A stretch of DNA of 64,000 bases from an uncultured Gemmatimonadales bacterium (GCA_937919655.1 CALFPJ010000078.1:24172-88171), one strand, 5' to 3'; counted from the first letter of the stretch, positions 17,959 through 27,426 are shown. Notes: generated by a model not told the origin, from the sequence alone. Numbers and translations: made by a program.

Positions 17959-18992
17959 GGCACCAACACGATCTTTCCAAAGACCTTCCCCGCTTCAAGC
18001 ATCTCGTGCGCCTCGCGCGCCTTGTCGAACGGCATGACTGCATGGATGACGGGCTCCAGCGATCCATCGAATACCAGTCGCATGACCTTCCTGAACTCAG
18101 CCGGCGAGCCCATGGTGCTGCCAATAATCGAAAGCTGCTTCCAGAAGACCGCCCTGATCTCAGTGACACCACGGGAACCCGTGGTCGCCCCAGACGTTAC
18201 CAAGCGGCCACCCACTGAGAGAGCGCGCAGGCATTGGGGCCAAACCGATTCGCCCACCGTGTCGTAGACAACGTCGACCCCGCGCTTGGTGGTATCGCGC
18301 CACACCTCCCGCGCGAAGTCGACCTTGTGTCTGTCGTAGACCACATGCGCCCCGAGTTCTTCGGCCTGGCGTACCTTCTCGGGCCCGCCGGTCAACGCGT
18401 AGACCTTCGCCCCCGCGCGCACCGCAATCTGGATCGCTGCGGTTCCGACACCGCCCGACCCACCGGTGATCAGGATGCGCTCTCCCGCCTGAAGACGGGC
18501 CTGGGTCATCAAAGCCCTCCAAGCGGTCACGAAGACCAGCCCAGCGGCCGCGGCGGTCTCTGACGACACACCCTCGGGGATCTCGAGCAGATTGGCGGCG
18601 GGTACGACAGCGTACTCCGCAAAACCGCCCTGTGTATGCTCGCCAATAATCTGAAATGGCGGGTCGCCGAACGAGGCACCCCGCCGCTCGCCTTCATACC
18701 AGTCGTAGCCGATGGATGGATCCACGGCCACGTGCGTCCCCAGCGGAACGGCTTCAGCCCCGATACCCACAGCATCGACAATACCCGCCATGTCGGAGCC
18801 GCCAATGTGTGGCATGGGGGTTTCGATGGGCAGTCCGCGTCGAAGCCACAGGTCCAGGTGGTTCATCGAAGCGGCCTCGACCTTGATGCGCACCTCACCC
18901 GCGCCGGGCTCGGGGACCGGAACTTGTCGCACCTCGATCACCTCAGGTCCGCCATTCTCGGCGAAGACCGCGGCACGCATTTTTCGGGGCAT
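17955..18992 (-). CDS. Medium-chain dehydrogenase, quinone-oxidoreductase-like
   Basis: The 345-residue protein has the MDR fold: a GroES-like N-terminal domain (EVIEVRQVPVPEPGAGEVRI, MNHLDLWLRRGLP) and a Rossmann domain with GERILITGGSGGVGTAAIQI for NADP(H). Catalytic zinc ligands are not present in the usual form: the GHE motif is HIGGSDMAG, and the four-Cys structural zinc loop is missing. This points to a zinc-independent NADPH:quinone reductase/enoyl reductase-like enzyme or a partly zinc-free alcohol dehydrogenase. It is the first gene of a two-gene unit with the MazG protein. Confidence 0.85.
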   Translation of the reverse strand: MPRKMRAAVFAENGGPEVIEVRQVPVPEPGAGEVRIKVEAASMNHLDLWLRRGLPIETPMPHIGGSDMAGIVDAVGIGAEAVPLGTHVAVDPSIGYDWYEGERRGASFGDPPFQIIGEHTQGGFAEYAVVPAANLLEIPEGVSSETAAAAGLVFVTAWRALMTQARLQAGERILITGGSGGVGTAAIQIAVRAGAKVYALTGGPEKVRQAEELGAHVVYDRHKVDFAREVWRDTTKRGVDVVYDTVGESVWPQCLRALSVGGRLVTSGATTGSRGVTEIRAVFWKQLSIIGSTMGSPAEFRKVMRLVFDGSLEPVIHAVMPFDKAREAHEMLEAGKVFGKIVLVP

Positions 18993-19150
18993 TGGGACGC
19001 TCCCTCATGTGGATAGAGTGCGTCAGTCTAGACCGCCGCGAGGCGCCTCACAACAGACTGGCTCGGTAGCCTCCGACCGCGGCTTGCTCTAGCTTCGAGC
19101 ACGGCGGACCCATGGGGTCGGATCCGGATTTATTGCCTGTTCCAAGCAAC

Positions 19151-19522
19151 ATGTCAGAACCTGATCTCCACAGCGTAGACGAGACCTCGGACGCACCCGA
19201 CCACACCTTGGGCGGGTATCTTTCCGTGCACGATCGACCGCCCGGCTATGATGCTTCCGACGGTCACCCCTATACGGTCTCCCTAGAGGTCGAACAGACC
19301 GCCAACCTCAGGGCGCCCTACGCGGGGTATCTCGTCTTTCCCCGTTGGGCCCAGACCGGAGTTGGCGTCGTGGGGCACGTTGAGACCCCCACGCTGGTTG
19401 AGGGAAGAAGCCCAGAGGAGGTCACAGAAGGGCTTGGAGCCCTGACGCTGGTCAGGGTGCAGCAACTCCTCGAGGAAGCCATCGAAGCACAACGCGCGCT
19501 ACGGTCCGACCCACCCACCTGA
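19151..19522 (+). CDS. Conserved-looking protein of unknown function
   Basis: Starting at the ATG at 19151 gives 123 residues; an upstream ATG at 19112 is possible. No known domain was recognised. The N-terminal third is acidic and probably disordered. It is followed by a beta-rich segment (SLEVEQTANLRAPYAGYLVF) and an amphipathic C-terminal helix (RVQQLLEEAIEAQRAL). No signal peptide or membrane helix is present, so it is likely cytoplasmic. It lies 23 bases upstream of proline dehydrogenase on the same strand and may share its transcript. Confidence 0.6.
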   Translation: MSEPDLHSVDETSDAPDHTLGGYLSVHDRPPGYDASDGHPYTVSLEVEQTANLRAPYAGYLVFPRWAQTGVGVVGHVETPTLVEGRSPEEVTEGLGALTLVRVQQLLEEAIEAQRALRSDPPT

Positions 19523-19545
19523 CTTCAAGTCGAGTAAAACATCGC

Positions 19546-20490
19546 ATGCTGAGAGAAGGCCTTATCTACCTGAGTCAGTCCGGCACAGCCAAGACGGTGG
19601 TGACCAAGACGCCGCTTCGGGGCATGGCGCGCCGTTTCGTGCCTGGCGAGACGGTGGAAGATCTCGTGCGTGGCATCAGGGAGGCGAACGCCGAGGGTCT
19701 GATGACCACAGGCAACTTTCTTGGCGAAGCCGTTCACGACGAGGAGAACGCGAGCCTCGCAGCAGATGTCTACACCGACGTCCTCGACCGGATTGTCCTC
19801 GACAGACTGAACGCGAATGTATCGCTGAAATTCACTCAGCTTGGCCAGGAAATTTCCGACGCCTTCCTCGCCGACAACTTGGGCCGCATCCTCGATCGGG
19901 CGAAGAACGACGGACTGTTCATTCGCTTCGACATGGAGTCCTCGGGCTTCACTAAGCAGACGCTCGACGCCTTCGAAAAATTGTGGTCCGACGGCTGGCG
20001 CGACATCGGCGTCGTCTTGCAGGCCTACATGAAGCGCAGTGCCGGCGACGTCGCACGCATGAACCAGCTAGGGGCCCGCATCCGCCTCTGCAAAGGCGCG
20101 TATGCAGAGCCGCCAGAGGTGGCGCTTCAAGGGAGCAGCGATGTCGACAAAAACTTCGTCGCGTTGATGCAGATGCTCCTGGCCGCTGGCAACTACCCCG
20201 CCATCGCCACGCACGATGATCGCATGATCGATGCGACCGTGGACTTCCACCAATCCCAGGGCATCGACAAGTCCAGCTTTGAATTTCAGATGCTTCACGG
20301 AGTTCGGCGTGACCTTCAGAAGCAACTCGTAACGGACGGCTACAACGTCCGTGTCTACGTGCCCTTCGGTTCGCACTGGTACCCGTATCTCATGCGACGT
20401 CTGGCCGAGCGGCCTGCCAACATGCTGTTCCTTGCAGGCAGCGTGGTACGCGAGTCCCCGCTCGGGTTCCTGTGGCGGGGTCGCACCTGA
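19546..20490 (+). CDS. Proline dehydrogenase (monofunctional)
   Basis: This FAD enzyme oxidises proline to pyrroline-5-carboxylate, passing electrons to the respiratory quinone pool. The 314-residue protein has the PRODH barrel: NANVSLKFTQLGQEIS, FIRFDMESS, RIRLCKGAYAEPPEVA, FEFQMLHGVRRDLQ and VYVPFGSHWYPYLMRRLAER. The last includes the paired arginines that bind the proline carboxylate. Length matches monofunctional PRODH (PutB/FadM type), lacking the P5C-dehydrogenase domain of PutA; no separate P5C dehydrogenase gene is in the window. The queE start is one base after its stop, implying a shared transcript. Secreted peptidases nearby would supply proline. Confidence 0.93.
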   Translation: MLREGLIYLSQSGTAKTVVTKTPLRGMARRFVPGETVEDLVRGIREANAEGLMTTGNFLGEAVHDEENASLAADVYTDVLDRIVLDRLNANVSLKFTQLGQEISDAFLADNLGRILDRAKNDGLFIRFDMESSGFTKQTLDAFEKLWSDGWRDIGVVLQAYMKRSAGDVARMNQLGARIRLCKGAYAEPPEVALQGSSDVDKNFVALMQMLLAAGNYPAIATHDDRMIDATVDFHQSQGIDKSSFEFQMLHGVRRDLQKQLVTDGYNVRVYVPFGSHWYPYLMRRLAERPANMLFLAGSVVRESPLGFLWRGRT

Positions 20491-20491
20491 T

Positions 20492-21160
20492 ATGGCATCC
20501 GACTTCCTGAGGATCACAGAGATCTTCCACTCGGTGCAGGGAGAGTCCACCTGGGCCGGGCTGGCATGCACGTTCGTACGCATCACCGGATGTCCCCTGC
20601 GGTGCACGTGGTGCGACACCGCGTACGCATTCACCGGCGGCACCCGCATGACCTTCGACGAGATCCTCGCGGAGGTTCGCTCTCACCCCGCGAAGGTCGT
20701 AGAAGTGACCGGCGGTGAGCCGCTCTCGCACCCGGGCGCGTTTCCGCTAATCGGGATGATCCTGGACGCCGGGTATACGGTCCTAGTGGAGACATCCGGA
20801 GCCTTCGACGTCGCACCGGTCGACGATCGTGCACACATCATCATGGACCTGAAGTGCCCAGGCTCTGGCGAGGTCGCGCGCAATCTGTGGTCGAACCTCG
20901 ACCACCTGTCGCACAAGGACGAGGTCAAGTTCGTGGTGAAAGACAGGACGGACTACGAGTGGGTTCGCGACACGATTCGGGAACGGGGCCTGGACACCCG
21001 GATCGAGAACGGGACGCTGCGTGCGTTGTTGGTGTCTCCCGTATGGGGTGATATCGACCTGGAGGCCCTCGCAGGGTGGATCCTCGAGGACGCCCTTCCC
21101 GTGCGGTTCCAGGTGCAGCTTCACAAGCTGATATGGGGACCTACGAAAATCGGAGTGTAA
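20492..21160 (+). CDS. queE: 7-carboxy-7-deazaguanine synthase QueE
   Basis: QueE is a radical-SAM enzyme that contracts 6-carboxytetrahydropterin to 7-carboxy-7-deazaguanine, the precursor of queuosine. The 222-residue protein has the SAM-cluster motif Cys34/Cys38/Cys41 in TGCPLRCTWC, with the short CxxxCxxC spacing. It also has the substrate segment IFHSVQGESTWAGLACTFVR and the GGEPL motif (VEVTGGEPLSHPG). The ATG at 20492 follows the proline dehydrogenase stop by one base; a longer frame upstream is only overlap with that gene. With queG in the same window, the organism makes queuosine de novo. Confidence 0.93.
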   Translation: MASDFLRITEIFHSVQGESTWAGLACTFVRITGCPLRCTWCDTAYAFTGGTRMTFDEILAEVRSHPAKVVEVTGGEPLSHPGAFPLIGMILDAGYTVLVETSGAFDVAPVDDRAHIIMDLKCPGSGEVARNLWSNLDHLSHKDEVKFVVKDRTDYEWVRDTIRERGLDTRIENGTLRALLVSPVWGDIDLEALAGWILEDALPVRFQVQLHKLIWGPTKIGV

Positions 21161-21218
21161 AGCGAAGGGATCCTCCTCGCGTCATTGATCCAAGCTTGGA
21201 GGCATCCCAGCTTTACGG

Positions 21219-21863
21219 ATGACCTTCGGCCATCTCCATACCGATCCTAGATTCTGGCTCCTAAGTGAAGCGCTCGCGTCTTACGCCAGTGACGCACACG
21301 ACCCGCCGATCCGCGAAGGCGACCGTCTCCAGGCTGCAGTCGCACTCGTGCTGCGCGCCACGCCAGATCTGGAAATCCTGCTCATCAAGCGCGCCCGCTC
21401 CGAACGCGACCCCTGGTCGGGACACATGGCCCTCCCTGGCGGACGCCGCGACGACGACGACATGAACCTCCTTGACACCGCAATGCGCGAAGTCCTGGAA
21501 GAGGTCGGTCTCGATTTGGAACGCCAGGCCTGGCCCCTAGGCCGACTCGACGACGTCGCACCCAATACACCACTCCTCCCCAGCCTGACCATCACCCCGT
21601 TCGTGTTCGGCATCGGCAGAGACGCCAACGCCTTCGTGGCGAGCTACGAAATCGATCAGGTCCATTGGGTGAAGGTAGATGAACTGCGAGCACCCGAGAC
21701 CCACTCCACGGTCGAGATCCCCCTCCCCGGAGGAGTAAGGGACTTCCCCTGCTACCGTGTGCTCGGTGAGGTAGTCTGGGGCCTCACCTACCGGATCTTG
21801 AACCAGTTCCTAGAAATCTACCCCGAACTGGAATTGGATAGGTTGAGCGAAAACGGGCGCTAA
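21219..21863 (+). CDS. Nudix hydrolase, CoA pyrophosphatase-like
   Basis: The 214-residue protein contains a Nudix box whose second half is standard (AMREVLEEVGLDLE). The first half has the aspartate-rich form GGRRDDDDMNLLDTA typical of the NudL/coenzyme A pyrophosphatase subgroup rather than the usual GX5E. A preceding SERDPWSGHMALPGG segment also fits that group. The enzymes hydrolyse CoA or similar nucleoside diphosphate derivatives in the cytoplasm. It is 58 bases after queE, same strand, perhaps the third gene of that transcript. An intergenic repeat element follows directly. Confidence 0.88.
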   Translation: MTFGHLHTDPRFWLLSEALASYASDAHDPPIREGDRLQAAVALVLRATPDLEILLIKRARSERDPWSGHMALPGGRRDDDDMNLLDTAMREVLEEVGLDLERQAWPLGRLDDVAPNTPLLPSLTITPFVFGIGRDANAFVASYEIDQVHWVKVDELRAPETHSTVEIPLPGGVRDFPCYRVLGEVVWGLTYRILNQFLEIYPELELDRLSENGR

Positions 21864-21875
21864 CCGCCCCAAGCA

Positions 21876-21957
21876 GCGATGCGAAGCGAGCCCGAACGCG
21901 ATGTGAGCCAGCGAAGCGCCGCGAACCAGCCCGTGCGGCGATGCGAAGCGAGCCCGA
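21876..21957. repeat. Two copies of a 20-nt direct repeat
   Basis: GCGATGCGAAGCGAGCCCGA occurs exactly at 21876-21895 and at 21938-21957. A partial copy, AGCGAAGCG, lies between them. The block sits directly downstream of the Nudix gene and beside the long inverted repeat, so both may belong to one intergenic repeat family. Confidence 0.85.
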
Positions 21958-22002
21958 GTCTGTTGTGCCCCACCTGAGGCACCGGGCGTGGCCACCTAAC
22001 CG

Positions 22003-22165
22003 CTTCGGGGGGCCGTTGCGGGAAGCCTCCGAGCGAGGCTCGGAGCTATGCTCCGGAGCGAAGCGGCGAATAACATTCGGCCCCGAAAAACCCCAGCCCC
22101 CCGGACATAGGAAAGCCTCCGCGCAGCGCCCTCGCTCGGAGGCTTCCCGTAACGGCCCCCCGAAG
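22003..22165. repeat. 35-bp inverted repeat with 93-nt interior
   Basis: The left arm (22003-22037, starting CTTCGGGGGGCCGTT) and the right arm (22131-22165, ending AACGGCCCCCCGAAG) are complementary at 34 of 35 positions. The interior holds a second palindromic stretch (GCCTCCGAGCGAGGCTCGGAGC). No coding frame explains it. It lies between the 3' ends of the convergent Nudix and PD40 genes. It could be a non-autonomous mobile element, a REP/BIME-like element, or a large bidirectional terminator. Confidence 0.85.
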
Positions 22166-22179
22166 AACCAGAGAAAAAC

Positions 22180-23271
22180 CTACCCTTCGATCCAATCCGC
22201 AATAAACACGTTCGTATCCGAAGTATCCCCGTTATTCCGATTCGACCCAAACACTAAAGTCTTCCCGTCCGGAGAAAACACAGGAAACCCATCAAACCCT
22301 TCGTCCGTCGTAATCCGCGTCAAGCCTGTACCGTCCAAATTGATCAAGTAGATGTTGAAGTCGCGACTCGTAGGGTCTTCGTGATTCGAGCTGAACACGA
22401 TCCGGTCCCCGTCGGGGTGCCAATAGGGCGCGAAGTTCGCCCCACCCAAGTCGGTCAACTGTCGCTTGTTTGAGCCATCGGCATCCATGACCCATAGGTC
22501 GAGCTCACCGGGGCGGAGCAGGCCGTCGCCAAGAAGCGTTAGGTAGTCGTTGGCCTCCTCCGATCCAACTTCCGGATAGTGCGCTCGCCAGATGATCTGA
22601 GATCCGTCCGGCGAATAAAACGCGCCGCCGTCGTACCCGAGCCGGTCGGTGAGCCTCACCACGTCCGAGCCGTCCGGGGCCATCGAATAAAGGTCGAGGT
22701 CCCCATCGCGCACACTCGTAAAGACGATGCGGTCGCCCATCGGCGAGAACGTTGCCTCAGCGTCGTAGCCGTCGGTGTCGGTCAGCTGTCGCAGATCCGA
22801 GCCATCGACGTTGGATACGAAGACATCGTAGGTGTCATAAACGGGCCATACGTACCCGAGGGAGAAATCCGGATTCACGGGGCACGCGGCATCGTGATGG
22901 TGCGTCGACGAGTACAAAATCTGGTCGCCGGAGGGATAGAAATACGAACAGGTCGTGCGGCCCTCACCGTTGCTCACCAGGTGGGTCTCAGCCGTCTCTG
23001 GGTCCAGAATGTAAATCTGGTCGCATTCGGTCCCCGGCTTGATGGCCTGATAGATGAGCTTCGACCCATCGAACGCCCAATATGCTTCCGCGTTCTCGCC
23101 ACCGAAGGTCAGCTGACGGACATTGCTGAAGTGCGTCTCGCCCGGCATCACCAAATCGGATGTGGCACCGGCCGACTCAACAACCGCCTCAGATTCCTCT
23201 CCACCGCCACAGGCCGTGAACAGGAGCGCGATCGCCGCAATATTGAGAGATCGATAATTCACAGAGCGCAT
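22180..23271 (-). CDS. TolB-like PD40 beta-propeller lipoprotein
   Basis: The 363-residue protein has a lipoprotein signal (AALLFTACGGG) and a low-complexity linker. About six PD40 (WD40-like) blades follow, each with a variant of FSPDGxxIVFxSxRDGxxDLY, e.g. ATFSPMGDRIVFTSVRDGDL and YWHPDGDRIVFSSNHED. It is related to the propeller of TolB and of prolyl oligopeptidases, without a catalytic domain, so it likely acts in protein or ligand binding at the cell envelope. A Cys pair (Cys82 and Cys107) could form disulfides. Its 3' end abuts the inverted repeat element. Confidence 0.85.
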   Translation of the reverse strand: MRSVNYRSLNIAAIALLFTACGGGEESEAVVESAGATSDLVMPGETHFSNVRQLTFGGENAEAYWAFDGSKLIYQAIKPGTECDQIYILDPETAETHLVSNGEGRTTCSYFYPSGDQILYSSTHHHDAACPVNPDFSLGYVWPVYDTYDVFVSNVDGSDLRQLTDTDGYDAEATFSPMGDRIVFTSVRDGDLDLYSMAPDGSDVVRLTDRLGYDGGAFYSPDGSQIIWRAHYPEVGSEEANDYLTLLGDGLLRPGELDLWVMDADGSNKRQLTDLGGANFAPYWHPDGDRIVFSSNHEDPTSRDFNIYLINLDGTGLTRITTDEGFDGFPVFSPDGKTLVFGSNRNNGDTSDTNVFIADWIEG

Positions 23272-23423
23272 CCTTCGAATGGAGCCATAAATTCACGAAA
23301 CAGTCGGAGAGCTTTCGCCCTGACTCGGGCGCCGACAATACTAATCTGCAGAGATGAGCCGTCCCGCACATCCGGATTCTTGCGGATGGCCGGTTGGCGG
23401 GCGGGACCGATCCCTTTCCCACC

Positions 23424-25955
23424 CTACCCCAGAAGGTCCAACTGGTCCTCTGCGTCGTCCTCTGCGTCGTCTCCGGGGTCGGCAGTCACCTCATCCCGAG
23501 CTGGCGCGCCGCCACTTCCCTGGGCACGCGTCACCTCCACCACTCGATCGCCGGCGGGCAGCGTCACGATCCGCTTACCCTGGGTCCGGCGACCCTGGAC
23601 GGGCACTGAATCGGCCGCAGCCCGTGTCACCTGCCCGCCTGCGGTCACAATCATGACCTCGTCGGCCTCCAAGACCTCGAGCGCGCACACGATGGGCGAC
23701 GTGGCCGCAGAGCCTGATGTGGCTAGCGTGCCTAGACCTCCTCGTTTCTGGAGTGGAAAATCTCCTACCGGCGTGCGCTTACCAAGCCCGTCCTCACTGA
23801 CGGTCAGAACCGTCGAGTCCCGGCGGATCATCAGCATGCCTACGACCTCGTCGTTCTTGAGCGTCATGCCCTTCACGCCCTGGGCCGTACGTCCAACGAC
23901 ACTGATCTCATCTTCCGGGAAGCGGATCGCCCGTCCACCCCGCGCCAGGAGCATGACTTCGGCGGTGCCGTCAGAAATCGCTACGTCCAAAATGGCGTCG
24001 CCCGCCTTAACTCCAGCAGCTTTCACGCCACTCGCTCGGGCGTTCGAAAACTCCGACAGCGGGGTCCGCTTCACCACGCCCTGTTTGCTCAGGAACACGA
24101 GGAAACGATCCTCGACGGCCATGTCGTCAACGGGGATCATCGCCACGATGCGATCCTCGCGGTCCGCGCTTTCCAGAAGCGCGTAGACAGACTGGCCTCG
24201 GGACGCTCGGGCGCTCTCCGGCACATCGTGAACTGAGAGGAAGTGACAGTGCCCATTCTCAGTGAAGGCCAGAATCCAACCCTGAGTGCGCGCGACAAAA
24301 ATGCGCTCTAGGTAATCGTCGTCGTAACGCTCCATGCCCGCGAGCGCCTTCCCCGACCCGACCCGTCGCCTGTAGATGTGCATCGGAATTCGCGAGACAT
24401 AACCCTCGTGCGAGAGCGTGACCACAACGTCCTCGTCCGCCAGTTGAGCCTCCACGGCGGCGGACTCGAGCTCCTGGTCCTCATCGTCCAGCAATACGGT
24501 GCGGCGTGGATCGGCGTACTTACTCACGACTTCGGCCAATTCATCGAGCATGGTTTGAAGCTGGAGCTCCTCGGAGCCGAGCAGCGTCTTCAATTCCCCA
24601 ATGAGCGCCAGCAGCTCATCGAGCCTCGCCTGCAACTGCGAGCGCTGCAGCTTCGTGAGTCGCGAGAGCCGCATATTGAGAATGGCGTCCGATTGGATCT
24701 CACTCAGCCCGAAGCGGTCTTGCAGCCTTTGTGACGCCTGCGCCCGGTCGTTTGAACCGCGGATGATCTTGATGACTTCATCAATGTGATCCAGCGCGGC
24801 GAGGAGTCCCTCGACAATGTGGCGCTCGGCCTCGGCCTTCTCGAGTTCGAAACGCGCCCGCCGCTGAATCACCTGGATGCGGTGATCACGAAACCGCTCG
24901 AGCATCCTCTTGAGATCGAACTGTTTCGGCTCACCATCGTCGAGCGCCAAAAGATGAGCGCCAAACGTGGTCTGGAGGCTGGTACGCTTGAAGAGCAAGG
25001 AGAGGGCCTTCCCCGCCTTGGCGCCCCTCTTAAGCTCGATCACCAGTCGCATGCCATCACGATCCGTCTCGTCCCGAATGTCGGCCACGTCCTCGGCCCG
25101 GCCCGCTTTGGTAAGCGTCACGATCTGCTCGATGATCTTCGTCTTGGAGACCGCGTAGGGGATCTCCGTGACGATGAGCTGCTCCTTCCCCCCTCGCAGT
25201 GCTTCTTTGACGACCCGCGCACGCATGATGATCCGGCCGCGTGACTTCGTGTACATGTCCTTGATGCCCTGGCGCCCGACAACGAAACCACCTGTCGGGA
25301 AGTCGGGCCCGGGGATGTGCCGCATGAGGTCCTCGACCGTGCAGTCGGGGTCGACAACCAACTGCCGCACCCCGGCAGCGACCTCCGCGAGGTTGTGGGG
25401 CGGCACATTAGTGCTCATGCCGACTGCGATCCCCGACGAACCATTCACGAGTAGGTTCGGGAAACGGCCTGGGAGAACAACCGGCTCCTCAAGCTGACCG
25501 TCGAAGTTCGGTTGAAAGTCGACCGTCGCCTTGTGCAGGTCGTCGAGCAACTCCACGGCGATCGCCTGCAAGCGCGCCTCGGTGTAACGATACGCCGCGG
25601 CTGAATCTCCATCGATCGAGCCGAAGTTGCCCTGCCCATCAATCAACGGCATGCGCAACGAGAAGTCCTGAACCATTCGCACGAGCGTGTCGTAAACGGC
25701 CGAGTCGCCGTGAGGATGGTACTTACCGAGGACGTCACCGACGACGGTCGCGCTCTTCTTGTAGGGGCGATCCGGGGTCAATCCAAGCTGATACATCGCG
25801 AAAAGAATCCGCCGATGCACCGGCTTGAGACCGTCACGTACGTCTGGAAGCGCGCGCTGGACGATTACGCTCATTGAATAGTCGAGGAACGACTCCCGCA
25901 TCTCCTCTTCAATGAGGCGAGGCAGAATTCTTTCCCGTTTGGAGGCCGTGGCCAT
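23424..25955 (-). CDS. gyrA: DNA gyrase subunit A
   Basis: GyrA cuts and rejoins DNA within the A2B2 gyrase that introduces negative supercoils. The 843-residue protein shows [20 protein letters not shown], the catalytic tyrosine Tyr124 in AYRYTEARL, and the quinolone-binding region [10 protein letters not shown] with Ser85 and Asp89 in the susceptible form. The C-terminal domain has six-bladed beta-pinwheel repeats. A GyrA-box-like QKRGGLG is present (canonical QRRGGKG), supporting gyrase rather than topoisomerase IV. The tail is acidic and Asp-rich. No gyrB is adjacent. The leader has a small hairpin (25983-26001). Confidence 0.95.
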   Translation of the reverse strand: MATASKRERILPRLIEEEMRESFLDYSMSVIVQRALPDVRDGLKPVHRRILFAMYQLGLTPDRPYKKSATVVGDVLGKYHPHGDSAVYDTLVRMVQDFSLRMPLIDGQGNFGSIDGDSAAAYRYTEARLQAIAVELLDDLHKATVDFQPNFDGQLEEPVVLPGRFPNLLVNGSSGIAVGMSTNVPPHNLAEVAAGVRQLVVDPDCTVEDLMRHIPGPDFPTGGFVVGRQGIKDMYTKSRGRIIMRARVVKEALRGGKEQLIVTEIPYAVSKTKIIEQIVTLTKAGRAEDVADIRDETDRDGMRLVIELKRGAKAGKALSLLFKRTSLQTTFGAHLLALDDGEPKQFDLKRMLERFRDHRIQVIQRRARFELEKAEAERHIVEGLLAALDHIDEVIKIIRGSNDRAQASQRLQDRFGLSEIQSDAILNMRLSRLTKLQRSQLQARLDELLALIGELKTLLGSEELQLQTMLDELAEVVSKYADPRRTVLLDDEDQELESAAVEAQLADEDVVVTLSHEGYVSRIPMHIYRRRVGSGKALAGMERYDDDYLERIFVARTQGWILAFTENGHCHFLSVHDVPESARASRGQSVYALLESADREDRIVAMIPVDDMAVEDRFLVFLSKQGVVKRTPLSEFSNARASGVKAAGVKAGDAILDVAISDGTAEVMLLARGGRAIRFPEDEISVVGRTAQGVKGMTLKNDEVVGMLMIRRDSTVLTVSEDGLGKRTPVGDFPLQKRGGLGTLATSGSAATSPIVCALEVLEADEVMIVTAGGQVTRAAADSVPVQGRRTQGKRIVTLPAGDRVVEVTRAQGSGGAPARDEVTADPGDDAEDDAEDQLDLLG

Positions 25956-25982
25956 GCCGTCTCCGGGCGCTACAGTCGAGGG

Positions 25983-26001
25983 CTAAGGCACGAAGCCTTA
26001 G
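25983..26001. other. Small hairpin in the gyrA leader
   Basis: CTAAGGC and GCCTTAG form a 7-bp stem with a 5-nt loop, about 28 bases upstream of the gyrA start. It might affect transcript stability; nothing further in the 226-base gap before the anti-sigma gene suggests a protein-coding gene. Confidence 0.4.
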
Positions 26002-26152
26002 GGGGATCGGGAGCGTCGACTTGGGGCCTTGGGCCGCTCCGCGGCCAAAAGGTTCTCATCTTCCTCGGAGGCTGGCAACCCGGCTTGCTGAGAGCTGCGA
26101 ATCGTGTCAGGCCAGGCTCACCGCGACGCACACGAGCGCCGGCCGTGGCGTC

Positions 26153-26173
26153 CCCGTGCGGTCACTGCACGGG
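26153..26173 (-). terminator. Possible terminator after the anti-sigma gene
   Basis: CCCGTGC and GCACGGG form a 7-bp stem with a 7-nt loop, 9 bases past the anti-sigma stop on the reverse strand. No T-run follows it, so an intrinsic terminator role is uncertain. Confidence 0.4.
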
Positions 26174-26181
26174 TCGACTGC

Positions 26182-26499
26182 CTAAGCGCCCGCCTGAGAC
26201 ATCAATTCCATGAGCTTCGCCCTCAAATCCGGCGGTGCGGTCTGACCAGTGGTGGCTCTGGTCACGGCGTCTCGGAACGCACCTTCGAACTTCAGATACG
26301 GATAGCAGCGCTCACAGGCATCGAAATGTGCCCTTACCTGATCCTCAGGGATCTGGTCCAATTCCCCGTCCAAGAACTCCTGCAACACGGTTATCGCCTG
26401 CTCGCACGACATCATGTCTTGGCTCTCGTGACCGTCCTCGGTGGCGGCCTTCACAGCGGCCCCGCCGAGGAGCGCCCTCAGCTTCTCGATCATCGACAT
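26182..26499 (-). CDS. Zinc-binding anti-sigma factor
   Basis: Starting at the ATG at 26499 gives 105 residues. The core carries MMSCEQAITVLQEFLDGELD followed by HFDACERCYPYL, the HxxxCxxC signature of zinc anti-sigma (ZAS) domains such as RsrA/ChrR. No membrane helix follows, so it should be a soluble regulator, with the zinc site a candidate redox sensor. It starts 4 bases after the stop of the ECF sigma gene; its ribosome-binding site (GGGGGC) lies inside the end of that gene. The pairing and order (sigma then anti-sigma) are typical, and it probably holds that sigma factor inactive. Confidence 0.85.
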   Translation of the reverse strand: MSMIEKLRALLGGAAVKAATEDGHESQDMMSCEQAITVLQEFLDGELDQIPEDQVRAHFDACERCYPYLKFEGAFRDAVTRATTGQTAPPDLRAKLMELMSQAGA

Positions 26500-26503
26500 A
26501 GCG

Positions 26504-27118
26504 TTATGCCCCCGTTCCTGAGCGATCGGCGATGTAGCCCATCTCGACCGCGTAGTCATACAAGACCCCCTGCAACTGCCTGCGCCCTCGGAAGAGGCGG
26601 CTCTTCACTGTGCCAACCGGAACCTCCATCAACTCGGCGATCGCCGCATAAGGGAGACCCTCGATATCGGAAAGCACTACCGTCGTCCTGTACTCTTCCG
26701 GGAGGGAGTCGATCGCCGAAACGATGCGCCCATCCACGATCGATTCGAAAAAATCTCCCTCTGGATCTGCACCGAGAACCGAACTCCATATCGGATTGAC
26801 CGCGGGCACGCCCGGCCCGTCTCGACCTAAGTTCTCCTCGACGATTTCATCGTGTCGTTTTCCGCGCTCCTGGCCTCGGAGAAACACGTTCCGACAGATC
26901 GTGAACAGCCAACTCTTCGCCGCGGTTCCTGTCGTGTATTGATTCCAGGACTTATATGCACGCAGGAACGTCTCTTGGACGAGGTCCTCCGCATGATCCG
27001 GGGCTCCGGACAGCCTGAGCGCAAAGCGATACACCGCATCAAGATGCGGAATGGCCTCCTGCTCAAAGCCCACCTTCGATCCGGCGGTCGGATCTAGTTC
27101 AGTCACGTTCCCAACCAT
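26504..27118 (-). CDS. ECF-family RNA polymerase sigma factor
   Basis: The 204-residue protein has sigma region 2 (HLDAVYRFALRLSGAPDHAE, DLVQETFLRAYKSW, SWLFTICRNVFL) and region 4 (IDSLPEEYRTTVVLSDIEGL, PYAAIAELMEVPVGTVKSRL). It resembles the SigW/RpoE-like group paired with ZAS anti-sigma factors, often responding to oxidative or envelope stress. The start overlaps the TPR gene by 20 bases; GTG at 27106 is an alternative start within that overlap. Region 2.4/3 linker is about 40 residues and acidic, slightly longer than in small ECFs. Confidence 0.9.
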   Translation of the reverse strand: MVGNVTELDPTAGSKVGFEQEAIPHLDAVYRFALRLSGAPDHAEDLVQETFLRAYKSWNQYTTGTAAKSWLFTICRNVFLRGQERGKRHDEIVEENLGRDGPGVPAVNPIWSSVLGADPEGDFFESIVDGRIVSAIDSLPEEYRTTVVLSDIEGLPYAAIAELMEVPVGTVKSRLFRGRRQLQGVLYDYAVEMGYIADRSGTGA

Positions 27119-27419
27119 CTAAGATCTCTTCAAAGTCCTCTACCATCGTCGGATGACCGTGTCTGGACGCAGCCTCGATCCCCTGGCGATACGCTTCCAT
27201 GGCACCGTCGTCGTCACCGGCACCCCGCAGAACAGCTGCGAGCCGACCCCAGGCGTTGCCCTCGTCGTCAGAAGCCTCGAGATAGGCCCTGAGTTCCCGA
27301 ACGCCATCTTCGGTACGCCCCGCGTTCAGGTACTCGAGGGCCAAACCGAATCGCACGTGGGGTTGATCAGGCTTCCGCTCAAGCATGCGCTCAAGCGCCG
27401 CAATCCGCTCCGAAGACAC
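27099..27419 (-). CDS. Small TPR protein
   Basis: The 106-residue protein is almost wholly two to three tetratricopeptide repeats: ALERMLERKPDQPHVRFGLA, LEYLNAGRTEDGVRELRAYL and AWGRLAAVLRGAGDDDGAME. TPRs mediate protein-protein contacts. It lacks a signal sequence, so it is cytoplasmic. Its stop lies inside the start of the ECF sigma gene, so the two are translationally coupled; it may modulate the sigma/anti-sigma pair. It begins 7 bases after the preceding gene. Confidence 0.8.
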   Translation of the reverse strand: MSSERIAALERMLERKPDQPHVRFGLALEYLNAGRTEDGVRELRAYLEASDDEGNAWGRLAAVLRGAGDDDGAMEAYRQGIEAASRHGHPTMVEDFEEILDGWERD

Positions 27420-27426
27420 TCCTATC

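Noticed and set aside
18160..18522. Reverse-strand frame inside the MDR oxidoreductase
   Set aside because: Alternative frame of the same strand with no domain and Arg/Gly-rich composition.
22579..24186. 535-codon forward frame over the PD40 and gyrA genes
   Set aside because: Antisense to gyrA and the propeller gene; the translated product has low-complexity Ser/Arg/Thr content and no domain.
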